Shown in pieces: positions 42,965 through 52,053 of a DNA stretch of 64,000 bases (position 1 is the first letter of the stretch; each line of letters begins with the position of its first letter). Origin of the DNA: Candidatus Marispirochaeta associata (lineage in GTDB: Bacteria; Spirochaetota; Spirochaetia; JC444; Marispirochaetaceae). The translations under genes and the position numbers were made by a program. The notes beneath the pieces are model-generated. The model was given only the letters and a program-made list of their open reading frames with translations. It was not told the origin of the DNA and did no database searches. The DNA lies in contig JWTM01000292.1 in NCBI GenBank assembly GCA_001749745.1, positions 160,745-224,744 of the forward strand, given 5' to 3'.

Positions 42965-45724
42965 CTAGGCCCGGGAGGTGATGAGATCGATCAACTCTCG
43001 GGAGCGTTCGTTCAGCTGCGGCAGAAGCTCTTTCAACGCCGCCTCGTTTCGATTCTTTGCGGCGCCCTCGGCCAGAGCGGCGGCCCTAGCCAAAGACGGG
43101 GCAAATAGATTGAGCGCCCCCCCTTTGAGGGAGTGGAGTTCCCGATGGAGAAGCTCCCAATCCTTATGGATGAGGGCGGTATCGATCCGCGGCAGCTGAG
43201 CGAGTAGCTCGGCGGCAAACTCCTTCAGCATCTTCTCCGCGGCCGACCGGTTTCCGCCCAGTTCCTCTTCCAATGCACGAAAATCACAGACACCGTCGCC
43301 TTCAGAGGTTTCGGCAGCATTGGAATAGTCCTCCGGATGCTCCTCCCCGTTCAAGACCGATGCGATCGAGGCCAGGAAGGGATCCCGGCGAATAGGTTTG
43401 GTCAGCACCCCGTTCATCCCGGCCCGCCGATAGGCTTCTAGATCTTCCGGGTAGGCATTGGCCGTCAGCCCCAGGATCGGTATCGTATCCCGGGCCAGAT
43501 CCTCCCGAATGAAGCGGGTGGCCTCGATGCCGTCCATATCGGGCATCTGGATATCCATCAGGATCAGATCGTACTCCTCCGCCGATACCAGAGCCACCGC
43601 CTCCCGGCCGCCTTCGGACTCGCTGACCCGGCAACCGGCCGACTCGAGATGACTGCGGGCGATAATACGATTGGGAGCGTAATCCTCCACCACCAGAACC
43701 CGCGGATTGCCCCGAATCGTATTCCGTGAGGAATCCGCAGAGTGGGAATTAAAGGCAGGTATCTGCTCTTCGGGCACCCTGCGGGGAATGGTAAACCAGA
43801 ATTCGGTGCCAGTCCCGGGGGAACTGGTAAAATCGATCTCTCCGTGCATCAGGTTGACCAGCTGCTTGGCGATTGTCGTTCCCAGACCGGTACCGCCGTA
43901 GAGCCTGTTCCGGCTTGAATCGCCCTGCTCGAAGCTCTCGAAGACCTTGGCCGCCTGTTCCGGCCCGATCCCGATTCCGGTATCGATCACGGAAAATCTG
44001 AGTTGAGGTTTCCCGCCGAGTCCCGATGTTCCCGCGGCCCGGATCAGAATTTTTCCCTGCTTAGTGAATTTCACCGCATTGCTGACAAGGTTATCGAGCA
44101 CCTGACGCAGCCGAAAGGGGTCGCCCTCGATGAGATCGGGGACCTCTTCGCCGACCTCGATCTCCAGCTTGAGCCCCTTCTCCTCACACTGGAGGATGAA
44201 GCTCTTGCCGACCTGGTTGAGAAGCTCCTTGAGATTGAAGATCTCGTTATTGAGGCTGATCTTTCCGGCTTCGATCTTTTCGATATCCAGGAGCTGATTG
44301 ATCAGCGTCAAGAGGCGTTCGGATTCCTCGAGAACCACGTCCAGATTCTTCCGCTGCTCTTCGCTCGCATTGCGGATGCTCATCTCGCTGAATCCGATGA
44401 TGCAGTTCAAGGGGGTACGCATCTCGTGACTGATATTGGCCAGGAAGCGGCTCTTGGCCTGGCTGGCATGGCGGGCGGACTGCATGGCGGATTGCAGATC
44501 GCTGTTGGCCCGGCGCAGTTCGCGGGTGCGATCGGTTACCTTCTGCTCGATCATCTCCGAATAGCGTTCCAGCTCGTCATGGAGCCGCATCGAGCGAATT
44601 GCCAGCGAGGCGAAGACCCCCATAGTGAAGCAGAAGGCGGCCAGCCCCTGAATCCACCAGTCGGGATAGATCCTGAGCACCATGTAGATAATGTCGTGGG
44701 CGGCGAAGATAGTGCCGACGGAGAGACCGATCAGTACCGGAAGGGCATCGGGATTTCCCCGGCGCTGGGCTTTGACCGAGACGGTCAGCATGGCCGTCAA
44801 TTCCAGGGCCACCGGAATCAGGGCCACCGAGAAGATCCGGTCGTTCTGCAGGGAGGTTTGATGAAAGATCAGCATCGCCACGGCGGTCAGAATCGAACAG
44901 ATCCAGAAGAAGGGCATGATCCGCTTCAAGGAGCGGGAGTTCATGTAGGAGGCCAGGAAGGAGGTCATCAGGGTTATGGAGGGGAAGAAGACCGCCTTCG
45001 AGACGGCGTAACTCAGGCTGACCGGAAAGAGATTGAAGGGGTAGCCGAGACGCAGAAAATAGACGGCCAATCCCAGATTGACCAGTGCAAAAACAAGGCT
45101 CTCCCGTTCCTTCGGCCGCACGGCGAACTGCATCAGATAGAAGAATGAGACGAAGAGCGAGAGGAAACTCAGGTATCGGTAGAGATCCACATTCAGGAAA
45201 TTGACCAGATACTCATGATAACGGTAGTCCTCTATGAATCCAATAGCCGGAGGCTCTATAGTCGGCCGGTCCCGCTCGTGACCGAAGCGAATAGTGAGGG
45301 TGTTGTTTCCGCCGTGCCGGATCAAGCCTTCCGGAATAGGGGCGTTGACCCGGTGAGCCTCGTGGTAGTGATAGTCGGGAAAGAACTCGCCCCGTTTCAC
45401 CACCTCCACCCCGTTGATGAAGGCCTGGATCGGTCCCCAACGCTTACCGAGGATCAGATAGAGCCGCTCGTTTGCGAGATCGGCGGGAACCCGAAACACC
45501 GTCTCGAGTTTCAGTACCGGATAAGCCCGGTCTCCCGAATTCAATTCCGCCGGTAGGCTTGTGGTCAAACCGCTTTCATCGGGAGTCTCATTACCGTAGG
45601 TGTAGAGCCACTGACCGGTGAGCGGGGTCATTTCTTGATCGGAAATTTCGATCGTCGGTTCCGCCGTACACGGAATTCCGATGAAGATGAGAAGGAAGAG
45701 CGGCAGGAATAGTATAGGCTTCAC
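42965..45724 (-). CDS. hybrid sensor histidine kinase (7TM sensor, HisKA, HATPase, REC, HPt)
   Basis: 919 residues. Signal peptide (1-21), an extracytoplasmic beta-sandwich of 7TMR-DISM type (about 45-165), seven membrane helices (about 180-390) and a short coiled coil. Kinase: HisKA with NISHEMRTPLN (His near 431), HATPase with NLVSNAVKFT and DTGIGIG. Receiver: VLVVEDYAPNR and LILMDIQMPDMDG (Asp near 722). HPt: ELHSLKGGALNL (His near 865). It is a full four-step phosphorelay in one chain and needs only an output regulator, none of which is nearby. 7TMR-DISM sensors often bind carbohydrates or are stress-related (family knowledge). Confidence 0.94.
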   Translation of the reverse strand: MKPILFLPLFLLIFIGIPCTAEPTIEISDQEMTPLTGQWLYTYGNETPDESGLTTSLPAELNSGDRAYPVLKLETVFRVPADLANERLYLILGKRWGPIQAFINGVEVVKRGEFFPDYHYHEAHRVNAPIPEGLIRHGGNNTLTIRFGHERDRPTIEPPAIGFIEDYRYHEYLVNFLNVDLYRYLSFLSLFVSFFYLMQFAVRPKERESLVFALVNLGLAVYFLRLGYPFNLFPVSLSYAVSKAVFFPSITLMTSFLASYMNSRSLKRIMPFFWICSILTAVAMLIFHQTSLQNDRIFSVALIPVALELTAMLTVSVKAQRRGNPDALPVLIGLSVGTIFAAHDIIYMVLRIYPDWWIQGLAAFCFTMGVFASLAIRSMRLHDELERYSEMIEQKVTDRTRELRRANSDLQSAMQSARHASQAKSRFLANISHEMRTPLNCIIGFSEMSIRNASEEQRKNLDVVLEESERLLTLINQLLDIEKIEAGKISLNNEIFNLKELLNQVGKSFILQCEEKGLKLEIEVGEEVPDLIEGDPFRLRQVLDNLVSNAVKFTKQGKILIRAAGTSGLGGKPQLRFSVIDTGIGIGPEQAAKVFESFEQGDSSRNRLYGGTGLGTTIAKQLVNLMHGEIDFTSSPGTGTEFWFTIPRRVPEEQIPAFNSHSADSSRNTIRGNPRVLVVEDYAPNRIIARSHLESAGCRVSESEGGREAVALVSAEEYDLILMDIQMPDMDGIEATRFIREDLARDTIPILGLTANAYPEDLEAYRRAGMNGVLTKPIRRDPFLASIASVLNGEEHPEDYSNAAETSEGDGVCDFRALEEELGGNRSAAEKMLKEFAAELLAQLPRIDTALIHKDWELLHRELHSLKGGALNLFAPSLARAAALAEGAAKNRNEAALKELLPQLNERSRELIDLITSRA

Positions 45725-45788
45725 TATCTTGCCTATGAGAATACTGCAGATATCGACGAATTACCATAGGATGTGATATGCAAAAGAT

Positions 45789-46208
45789 ATGGATGCGCCC
45801 GTATCACTATTGATCGCCCTGATAGTACAGCTCCTCAGTCAGATAGTGAAGGTGGTCGGCCGCTCGGTCCGGGAACGGCGTCTGGTCCTCGAACCATTCA
45901 CCCAATCCGGAGGGATGCCGAGCGCTCACACCGCCTTCGTGACCGCCCTCTCCCTCTCGGTCGGGATCCGGGCCGGGTTCGGATCCGAGGCCTTCTCGGT
46001 CGCCCTGGTACTGGCGGCGGTGGTAATCCATGATGCGCTTCGCGTGCGGGGAACCCTACAGGAGGTGATCGCAATCATCAAAAGAATTGATCAATCGGAA
46101 CAGACCCGGCATTTGCCGGAGACCATCGGCCACAGCCCGGCGGAGGTTGCGGCGGGCGTTATCTTCGCGCTGGTCTGCGGACTGCCCTTGGCGCTCTGGT
46201 GGCCCTAA
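45789..46208 (+). CDS. divergent PAP2 / DUF212 family membrane protein
   Basis: 139 residues with three or four membrane segments. QSGGMPSAHTAFVTAL holds the Ser-His pair of acid phosphatase/VanZ-like proteins, and VVIHDALRVRGTLQE and ETIGHSPAEVAAG are the remaining DUF212 motifs. The three motifs correspond to the PAP2 phosphatase active site in altered form. Probably a membrane phosphatase of a lipid or pyrophosphate; substrate unknown. Divergent from the hybrid kinase, convergent with the next gene. Confidence 0.88.
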   Translation: MDAPVSLLIALIVQLLSQIVKVVGRSVRERRLVLEPFTQSGGMPSAHTAFVTALSLSVGIRAGFGSEAFSVALVLAAVVIHDALRVRGTLQEVIAIIKRIDQSEQTRHLPETIGHSPAEVAAGVIFALVCGLPLALWWP

Positions 46209-46218
46209 AGAGCTCCGG

Positions 46219-46878
46219 TTAGAAGGTGGTGTAGGAATCGACCTTCTTCAGGGAGATCTTCAAGCGCATCCGAACGGTATATTTTCCGGCCTGCACGCCC
46301 ACCGACGGGGTATCGATCAGAAAGAGCTCCCCCTCGATTCGGCGCGGTTTATTCCTCACCCGGGGACGCAGGTAATCGCGGACAGCCTCCTTCAACGCCT
46401 GCCGATAGGCCTCCATCTTCCCTTCATGCCCGAGAACATAGCGCTCCTCGCCGTAGCCGATGACGCTGGGGACCGCCGCGCTCAACCAACTCGAGATTCG
46501 CATATACTCCTCCCGGCCGGGGTAGTAGCGGTAGAGCAGGAGCACCCGGTTCTCCCGTCCCCGCACATCCTCCGGAACCAGCCGCTCCGGCGCTACCTCA
46601 CCTAGCTCGACCAGCTCGAACTCCTCCTCGATTCCCCGTTCCCGATCAAGCGGACGGTAGGAGAAGCTGTAGCCGAAGATCATACCCGAGAGAAGGAACC
46701 CGGCCTCCCGGTCGGCCAGGTCCCGGGCCTCGGCCAGCCCGACCGGCGTAAGATCCTCGAAAGCGGAATCGAGATCGATCCGGATATCCGCCTCCACCGG
46801 AGGGTATTCCTGAGCAGCCAGGGGCGCCGCAAGCAGCGGCACTAGAATCAAGCGGATTATGGTCTCCCTTAGGGCCAA
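46219..46878 (-). CDS. secreted protein of unknown function
   Basis: 219 residues with a signal peptide (IIRLILVPLLAAPLAAQ). The mature protein is beta-rich and acidic (ADIRIDLDSAFEDLTP), with a conserved-looking stretch RVLLLYRYYPGREEYM and the C-terminal YTVRMRLKISLKK. It resembles small periplasmic or outer-membrane-associated proteins, but no family was recognised. The start overlaps the rhomboid stop by ten bases, so the pair is co-transcribed. Confidence 0.65.
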   Translation of the reverse strand: MALRETIIRLILVPLLAAPLAAQEYPPVEADIRIDLDSAFEDLTPVGLAEARDLADREAGFLLSGMIFGYSFSYRPLDRERGIEEEFELVELGEVAPERLVPEDVRGRENRVLLLYRYYPGREEYMRISSWLSAAVPSVIGYGEERYVLGHEGKMEAYRQALKEAVRDYLRPRVRNKPRRIEGELFLIDTPSVGVQAGKYTVRMRLKISLKKVDSYTTF

Positions 46879-47516
46879 CGTCCCCCGCTCCTTCCCCGGA
46901 ACACATCCACGGGATTGATTCCGAGCCTGAGGAGCAGATAGAGAAAGGCGAAGCCGAAACCGGCCAGGTGAGTCAGGTGGGCCACATTGGAACGCATAGA
47001 AAAGAATTCCGAGTAGAGCTCGATTAGGGTATACCCGATGACCAGGTGAGTCGATTTTACCGGGATAATACCCATAATGTAGATACGGGCGGTGGGAAAA
47101 TAGGTAGCGAAAGCGAGGAGCACCGCAAACACCGCCCCGGAGGCCCCGAGCAGAATCGTATTCACCCCGCTCACGAGGAAGATCGCAAAGGAGAAGATGC
47201 CGGCCAGGAGTCCGGTGACCAGATAGAAGAGCAGAAACTCATAGCTTCCCATCTGCCGTTCCACCTGCACCCCGAAGAAGAAGAGTCCCAGCATGTTGAA
47301 GAGGATATGCGACATATCGGCGTGGGTAAACATATAGGTAACAAACTGCCAGACAAAACCCCGGCTGATGATCAGTCCCGGGACCATGGCGAACAGGATC
47401 CGTGTCTCAGGGATAACGTAGTTGATAAAGAAAACGGCCACGTTGGCGATGATCAGCATCAGCGCCATGTTGTTGTATACGTACGGCAAGGGCCGTCTAA
47501 TAAGTGGTTGACTCAT
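46869..47516 (-). CDS. rhomboid family intramembrane serine protease
   Basis: 215 residues with six membrane helices. MFTHADMSHILFNMLGLFFFG gives the HxxxN motif of helix 2, GASGAVFAVL the active Ser (near 127), and LTHLAGFGFAFLY the active His (near 181). Rhomboids cut transmembrane helices of partner proteins. The short C-terminal tail is basic. It is followed with overlap by a secreted unknown protein, a possible partner or substrate (inference). Confidence 0.92.
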   Translation of the reverse strand: MSQPLIRRPLPYVYNNMALMLIIANVAVFFINYVIPETRILFAMVPGLIISRGFVWQFVTYMFTHADMSHILFNMLGLFFFGVQVERQMGSYEFLLFYLVTGLLAGIFSFAIFLVSGVNTILLGASGAVFAVLLAFATYFPTARIYIMGIIPVKSTHLVIGYTLIELYSEFFSMRSNVAHLTHLAGFGFAFLYLLLRLGINPVDVFRGRSGGRWP

Positions 47517-47563
47517 GATGCTTAAACATACGAACTAAGCCGGGCGCAGGTCAACAGCGCACT

Positions 47564-47824
47564 CTAACCCAGAAGATCGACCGAGGCGCGAACAACGCCG
47601 TTCATCCCCTCGAGATCGACGACGATGTGCCACTCCCCTTTCAGCTTGGGCCGGAGATCGGCTCGGGGCGGATCGTAGGCGCCGCCGGAGAAGGAGTAGG
47701 ATTTCTTCATCCGGTACTTCTGGTAATTGAGCTCATCCATCAGCCGCACATTGGCCCGGCGATCGAGATTGACCTGGATAATATTATCCGGCCCGGCGTG
47801 CAGCTTGAAGTGGAGGAATTGCAT
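47564..47824 (-). CDS. DUF1883 family protein
   Basis: 86 residues with the family pattern: a start MQFLHFKLHAGPDNIIQV, RANVRLMDELNYQKYR, a Tyr/Gly-rich centre and WHIVVDLEGMNGVVRASV at the end. DUF1883 is a small beta-rich domain of unknown function, sometimes linked to TIR or phage-related genes. No signal peptide. Its promoter region is shared with rlmE and holds the palindrome at 47865-47880. Confidence 0.8.
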   Translation of the reverse strand: MQFLHFKLHAGPDNIIQVNLDRRANVRLMDELNYQKYRMKKSYSFSGGAYDPPRADLRPKLKGEWHIVVDLEGMNGVVRASVDLLG

Positions 47825-47864
47825 TATAGGACCTCCCGTATACTTTTTCGACCATTTCCACTAC

Positions 47865-47880
47865 GGTACTGAACAGTACC
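47865..47880. promoter_or_regulatory. palindrome between DUF1883 and rlmE genes
   Basis: GGTACTG-AA-CAGTACC: seven-base perfect arms around two bases, in the 91-base divergent region. Possible operator for either gene. Confidence 0.4.
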
Positions 47881-47915
47881 TACAGAGATACTAAAGGCTG
47901 GAGCAGGAAGTCAAG

Positions 47916-48509
47916 ATGCGGAGCAAACCGGACCACTATACCCAACGGGCAAAAAAAGAGGGCTATCCCGCCCGGTCGGTCTATAAACTGCAGGAACTCG
48001 ACCAGAAACTCAAACTCCTCCCTAAAAGCGGCAGCATTCTCGATGTGGGCGCAGCCCCGGGCAGCTGGAGTCTCTATGCAGAGCGAGCGAGCAAGGGAAG
48101 GATACAGCTCGTGGCGGTCGACCTCAAACCGGTAGAAGCAGGACTCGATCCTGCGACCAGCCTGATTCTTCAGGGTGATGTTTTCGATGAAGCCCTGCAG
48201 GACCAGCTCGCCTCCCGGGCCCCCTACAAACTGATTATGAGCGATGCCGCTCCGGCCACCACCGGGAACCGCACCATTGACTGCGGCCGCTCCTTCTCCC
48301 TGGTGGAAGGCATCATCGGCCTCATTCCCCGCTATTTAGCGCCGAACGGCAACTTTATCGCCAAGATCTTCCAGGGCGGGAAGGAACGGAATCTCCTCTC
48401 TCAACTACAGGAGCACTTCTCCTCGGCCAAGATGATGAAACCCAAGGCCTGCCGGAGCGAATCCTTCGAAACCTTCCTAATCGGCATCGGCTACCGTGGA
48501 AAAAGTTGA
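47916..48509 (+). CDS. rlmE: RlmE/FtsJ family 23S rRNA 2'-O-methyltransferase
   Basis: 197 residues starting MRSKPDHYTQRAKKEGYPAR, SAM loop ILDVGAAPGSWSLYA, and the K-D-K-E catalytic set: Lys in SVYKLQELDQK, Asp in LIMSDAAPATTG, Lys in FIAKIFQGG and Glu in RSESFETFLIG. It methylates the 2'-OH of U2552 (E. coli numbering) in the ribosomal A-loop. AGGAAG precedes ATG 47916. It overlaps the next gene by 14 bases. Confidence 0.95.
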   Translation: MRSKPDHYTQRAKKEGYPARSVYKLQELDQKLKLLPKSGSILDVGAAPGSWSLYAERASKGRIQLVAVDLKPVEAGLDPATSLILQGDVFDEALQDQLASRAPYKLIMSDAAPATTGNRTIDCGRSFSLVEGIIGLIPRYLAPNGNFIAKIFQGGKERNLLSQLQEHFSSAKMMKPKACRSESFETFLIGIGYRGKS

Positions 48510-49209
48510 GTATCGGCGTTATATTTATTCCGTGAAATCGAGACTGCTTCGCCGCGGATTTACCGCCGCGGCCATGATTATACTCCTTTCAAGCTGCGTC
48601 AGCTTCGAATCCGAAGAGGTCGGCAGCCGGAGGGAGATTCCGCGTCCGGCGGACCAGAATCTGAGCCGCATCCAACAGGAGCTGATAACAGGGGCGGAGC
48701 GCTTCTTAGGCGCCCGCAGACTGGAGGTCGACGGCGTACGCTACAACGCGGACTGTACCGGGGTTGTACAAGCGATTTATGCCTATGCCGGTATCGATCT
48801 GCGCGGCCCGCTCAACCAGTACCGCGGCAACGGCGTCGCCCGTCTGAACAGCTATCTGAGCGATCTGGGCCTGCTTTATTCCAGTACCCAACCCGTCCCC
48901 GGAGATCTGATCTTCTGGGACAATAGCTACGACCGCAACGGCGACGGCCAATGGAACGATAAACTTACCCATGTGGGGATGGTCGTCTCCGTCGACCCCG
49001 CCGGAACGGTAACCTATGTGCATCACAATTACCGCAAGGGGATAGTACTGGCCCGGATGAATCTCTTGCGGCCGGATACCCTTGTCGACGGAGAAGAGCG
49101 GATCAACTCGGCCATGCGCATGCGGGACGGGAAGAGCTATCCCAAATGGCTTTCCAGCCATCTCTACCGGGAACTCGGCCAGGGATGGAAGATCGAGGGG
49201 AGCGGTTAA
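48496..49209 (+). CDS. NlpC/P60-like cysteine peptidase lipoprotein
   Basis: 237 residues from ATG 48496; a GTG at 48532 (VKSRLLRRGF) is an alternative. Lipoprotein signal GFTAAAMIILLSSC. The catalytic part has NADCTGVVQAIYAYAGI with the Cys near 88, PVPGDLIFWDN and LTHVGMVVSV with the His near 158, which is the NlpC/P60 or CHAP-like order. Such enzymes cut peptide bonds in peptidoglycan stems. The spacer DRNGDGQWNDK between the two motifs resembles a calcium-binding loop, which is unusual. Overlaps rlmE; ends three bases before the convergent kinase gene. Confidence 0.82.
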   Translation: MEKVEYRRYIYSVKSRLLRRGFTAAAMIILLSSCVSFESEEVGSRREIPRPADQNLSRIQQELITGAERFLGARRLEVDGVRYNADCTGVVQAIYAYAGIDLRGPLNQYRGNGVARLNSYLSDLGLLYSSTQPVPGDLIFWDNSYDRNGDGQWNDKLTHVGMVVSVDPAGTVTYVHHNYRKGIVLARMNLLRPDTLVDGEERINSAMRMRDGKSYPKWLSSHLYRELGQGWKIEGSG

Positions 49210-49211
49210 TT

Positions 49212-50324
49212 CTACTGTTCGGGAAAGAGAATTGAGTAGCGCGTTCCGTTCTCCCGGAAGACCTGGAGATCCGCCTCGATTTGCGAGGCGAGAATCCAGA
49301 CCAGCTGCAGGCCCAGGGTATCGGTGTGGGCCGGATCGATATCCTCGGGAAGACCGATTCCATCATCCTCCAGCTCCATCTGTATGCGCCCCGACTCGCC
49401 CCTCAAGGCAATCCGGATGCTTCCTCTCTCTCTCCCGGGGAAGGCGTATTTGAGGGAGTTGGTTAAAAGCTCATTAACGATCAAACCGCAGGGAACCGCC
49501 TTGTCGATCCCCATCAGCACCTCTTCGATCTCGTAACGGAACTCGATCCTGCCGCTGGTGCGGTAGAGGGTCGTCAGCTCCTGAACCATAGTGCGGATGT
49601 AATCGGCAAAATCGACCTTGCTCAGATTCTCCGATTGATAGAGCTTCTCGTGAATGATCGCCATGGTGCGCACCCGGTCCCGGGAGTCTTGAAACATCTG
49701 CAGCGCCAATTCGTCGCTGATCTTGGCCGACTGCATGCTCAAGAGGCTCGAGATTACCTGCAGATTGTTCTTCACCCGGTGATGAATCTCCTTCAGCATC
49801 ACCTCTTTCTCGATCAACGAACGCTCGATCTCCCGGCGGTGCTGTTCGATTAGGCGCATATCCCGGTAGGCACGGATAGATCCCATCACCGTTGTGTAGA
49901 GCTTCTGGTCGGTCAGCTCGATCTTCTCTTTATAGTCGTTGATATCGAAATCACGGATAACCTGCATTTGAGGCGCCTGCCCCGGCTGTCCGGTGCGAAG
50001 GATGATTCTGACGAAGGAGTTCCTCAGCTCCTTGCGAATATACTCAACCAGTTCAAGCCCGGTATTCTCATGCTCCATTACTACATCGAGGAGCAGTACG
50101 GCGGTATCCGGATGGGCGTTGATCAGCTCCCGAGTCTCTTGACCGGAGTAGGCGCTGAAAAACTGCAGGCTGCGTCCCTCGAAGGTAAAATCCTCCAATG
50201 CCAGCCGGGTTACCGCATGGACTTCGGCGTCATCGTCGGAGACAATTACCTTCCACGGTTGATGTTGCGATTCCCGTTCCGCTTCTTCCAGCGGATCGGG
50301 TTTGAACTGCAGATCGGACTCCAC
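49212..50324 (-). CDS. receiver-type domain fused to HWE/HisKA_2 histidine kinase
   Basis: 370 residues. The first about 150 are a receiver with an extended end: WKVIVSDDDAEVHAVTRLAL, VLLLDVVMEHEN (phospho-Asp), VRIILRTGQPGQAP and FDINDYKEKIEL, the DUF3369-type pattern. A HisKA_2 region follows with LKEIHHRVKNNLQVIS (His near 192) and then a HATPase with NELLTNSLKYAF and DDGIGLPED. So it can receive a phosphoryl group and also start one. It is the last of four overlapping genes; its receiver is shared with two of the others, which points to a common input. Confidence 0.9.
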   Translation of the reverse strand: MESDLQFKPDPLEEAERESQHQPWKVIVSDDDAEVHAVTRLALEDFTFEGRSLQFFSAYSGQETRELINAHPDTAVLLLDVVMEHENTGLELVEYIRKELRNSFVRIILRTGQPGQAPQMQVIRDFDINDYKEKIELTDQKLYTTVMGSIRAYRDMRLIEQHRREIERSLIEKEVMLKEIHHRVKNNLQVISSLLSMQSAKISDELALQMFQDSRDRVRTMAIIHEKLYQSENLSKVDFADYIRTMVQELTTLYRTSGRIEFRYEIEEVLMGIDKAVPCGLIVNELLTNSLKYAFPGRERGSIRIALRGESGRIQMELEDDGIGLPEDIDPAHTDTLGLQLVWILASQIEADLQVFRENGTRYSILFPEQ

Positions 50325-50327
50325 GCA

Positions 50328-50828
50328 CTACTCCCGATGAGACTTTCTGATATCGGTCTCCATAAGCTCGATTACGTCCTGGAAGACCTCTTTATTAGCC
50401 GAATAGAGACTAATGAGACTCTTGTGAGCCCTGATCATACTCTCGGCCATCTCCCGATCCCGAGGGGCGATTTTTCTAATCTCCTGCAGGTCCGCAATCT
50501 CTTCTTCCTTTTTCAGGATCAACGCCACCTTATCGAATCCGACCGAGGCCAGAATGTCATTCACATCCTCGTTGGATGAAAGAATTGTAAGACGTTGATC
50601 CCGGGTACGCAACTCCTCGGCAATGCGGGCGATAATGCCGAGATTGGTGCTGTCTATATAGCTCGCCTCATTCAGATCGACCAAGACATGCTCCAACTCT
50701 CGGTCAAGCAGGGTATCCACCAGACGATCGAAGCCGAAACTGCCGGTAAATTTGAGATTACCCTTCATCTTCAGGAATAGTCGCGCCCCTTCGCGCCGAT
50801 AGAGGTACTCCCCTTTATTCATCTTCAC
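50328..50828 (-). CDS. STAS-domain protein (anti-sigma-factor-antagonist type)
   Basis: 166 residues. STAS domain at about 10-115 with the switch segment ASYIDSTNLGIIARI: the serine of DSTN is the residue phosphorylated in SpoIIAA/RsbV-type antagonists. The extra C-terminal helix (about 115-166) is unusual for RsbV. Its neighbour is a PP2C-type phosphatase, its probable reactivating partner; no anti-sigma kinase of the RsbW type is visible in the window. It overlaps the phosphatase gene by 14 bases and ends three bases before the HWE-type kinase gene. Confidence 0.88.
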   Translation of the reverse strand: MKMNKGEYLYRREGARLFLKMKGNLKFTGSFGFDRLVDTLLDRELEHVLVDLNEASYIDSTNLGIIARIAEELRTRDQRLTILSSNEDVNDILASVGFDKVALILKKEEEIADLQEIRKIAPRDREMAESMIRAHKSLISLYSANKEVFQDVIELMETDIRKSHRE

Positions 50829-52053
50829 TCTCCCGCTGGATCATAAGGAAGGTAACGTCGTCGGGAAGCTCCTCGGTCTCCTCCAGTTCGAACTGCTCGA
50901 TCAAGCCTCGGATCGAAACCTCATCCCCTTCTAAGCTGTGACGGAGCCGCTCTTTGCACTCCCGGATACTAGTCCCGCCGAGCATCTCGAGAATCCCGTC
51001 GGAGACGAGCAGCAAGGAATCCCCATCGGCCAGTGTCAGTTCTTGCTCGTCCGTCGAAAAATCAGCAAACATTCCCAGGGGACGATCGGGCTGGCCCCAA
51101 TAACTGACTTCCCCGTCGCCGGTACGCAGTAGGGGCAGCGGGTTATGACCGCAATTGGCGAAGCGTATCTCCCCGGAGGCGGTATCCAAAATGCCGTATA
51201 AGATGGTGATGTACTTCCCCAGGTCGTCGCGCAGCAACTCCCGATTGAGCCGCTCCATCAGCCGGGCGGGATGCAGGACAAGATCGTCCCCCCCCGCCAG
51301 ATACTGTTCGATCCGGTTATCGATTAGATTTTTAAGAATCACCGTTACAAAAGCCGATGAGGTGCCGTGACCGGAGACATCGGCCAGATAGAAGCCGACC
51401 GAACCCTCCCGCAGGGCGAAGTAATCGACAAAATCTCCGCTCAGATACATGGAGGGGAGTAGGTAGCGGCTGAACCTGGTGGAGGCGAAGCGTTGACTGC
51501 GCCGGGGGAGAAGCCGGTACTGCATCATGCCGCCGGCTTTGTGGTCCTCCAGGAGCCTCCGGTTAGCCTCCTCCAGTTCCGCCGTCCGGGCGGTGACCTT
51601 GGCTTCCAGCTCCTCATTCATGGCTCGAATGGTCATCAAATCGTTATAGGAGCGCAGCGCCGCAATTACCGAGGTCAGCAGTTTGCGGGCATCCAACTCG
51701 GTCTTCTCCCGATAGTCGTTGATATCGTACTCCAGGATAACCGACTCCTCGGGGGCATGTCCCGCTTGTCCGGTGCGGAGCATAATACGCACATATCGGT
51801 TGCCGAGCTCCCGGCGGATAGTCCGTACCAGGGCCAGACCGGCATGCTCGGTCTCCATCACCACATCGAGGAGAATCAGGGCTACGTCCTCTTCGCTCCG
51901 CATAATATCCAGGGCCTCGGCGGCGGAATAGGCCGAGAGAAGCCGCAGCGGACGATCGAGGAAGCCCACATCCCGGAGCACCATGGCGCTGACCGCATGC
52001 ACCTCCCGGTCGTCGTCTACCACCAGGATCTTCCAGGGATTCTCGCTATGCAT
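50815..52053 (-). CDS. receiver-type domain fused to PP2C (SpoIIE/RsbU-like) phosphatase
   Basis: 412 residues. Receiver (about 1-165): WKILVVDDDREVHAVSAMVL, LILLDVVMETEH (phospho-Asp), VRIMLRTGQAGHAP, YDINDYREKTEL and LRSYNDLMTI. Then a short coiled coil and a PP2C domain (about 200-410) with the metal-binding stretch GDFVDYFAL, FYLADVSGHGTSSAFV, FANCGHNPLPLL and LLLVSDGILEM. It should dephosphorylate the STAS protein encoded next, under control of the receiver (family model of RsbU/SpoIIE). Starts within the end of the upstream kinase gene (8-base overlap). Confidence 0.92.
   Translation of the reverse strand: MHSENPWKILVVDDDREVHAVSAMVLRDVGFLDRPLRLLSAYSAAEALDIMRSEEDVALILLDVVMETEHAGLALVRTIRRELGNRYVRIMLRTGQAGHAPEESVILEYDINDYREKTELDARKLLTSVIAALRSYNDLMTIRAMNEELEAKVTARTAELEEANRRLLEDHKAGGMMQYRLLPRRSQRFASTRFSRYLLPSMYLSGDFVDYFALREGSVGFYLADVSGHGTSSAFVTVILKNLIDNRIEQYLAGGDDLVLHPARLMERLNRELLRDDLGKYITILYGILDTASGEIRFANCGHNPLPLLRTGDGEVSYWGQPDRPLGMFADFSTDEQELTLADGDSLLLVSDGILEMLGGTSIRECKERLRHSLEGDEVSIRGLIEQFELEETEELPDDVTFLMIQRESEDE

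Noticed and set aside
47865..47880. LexA box
   Set aside because: GGTACTG-AA-CAGTACC looks similar to an SOS box but lacks the eight-base spacer between CTGT and ACAG; kept only as an unknown palindrome.
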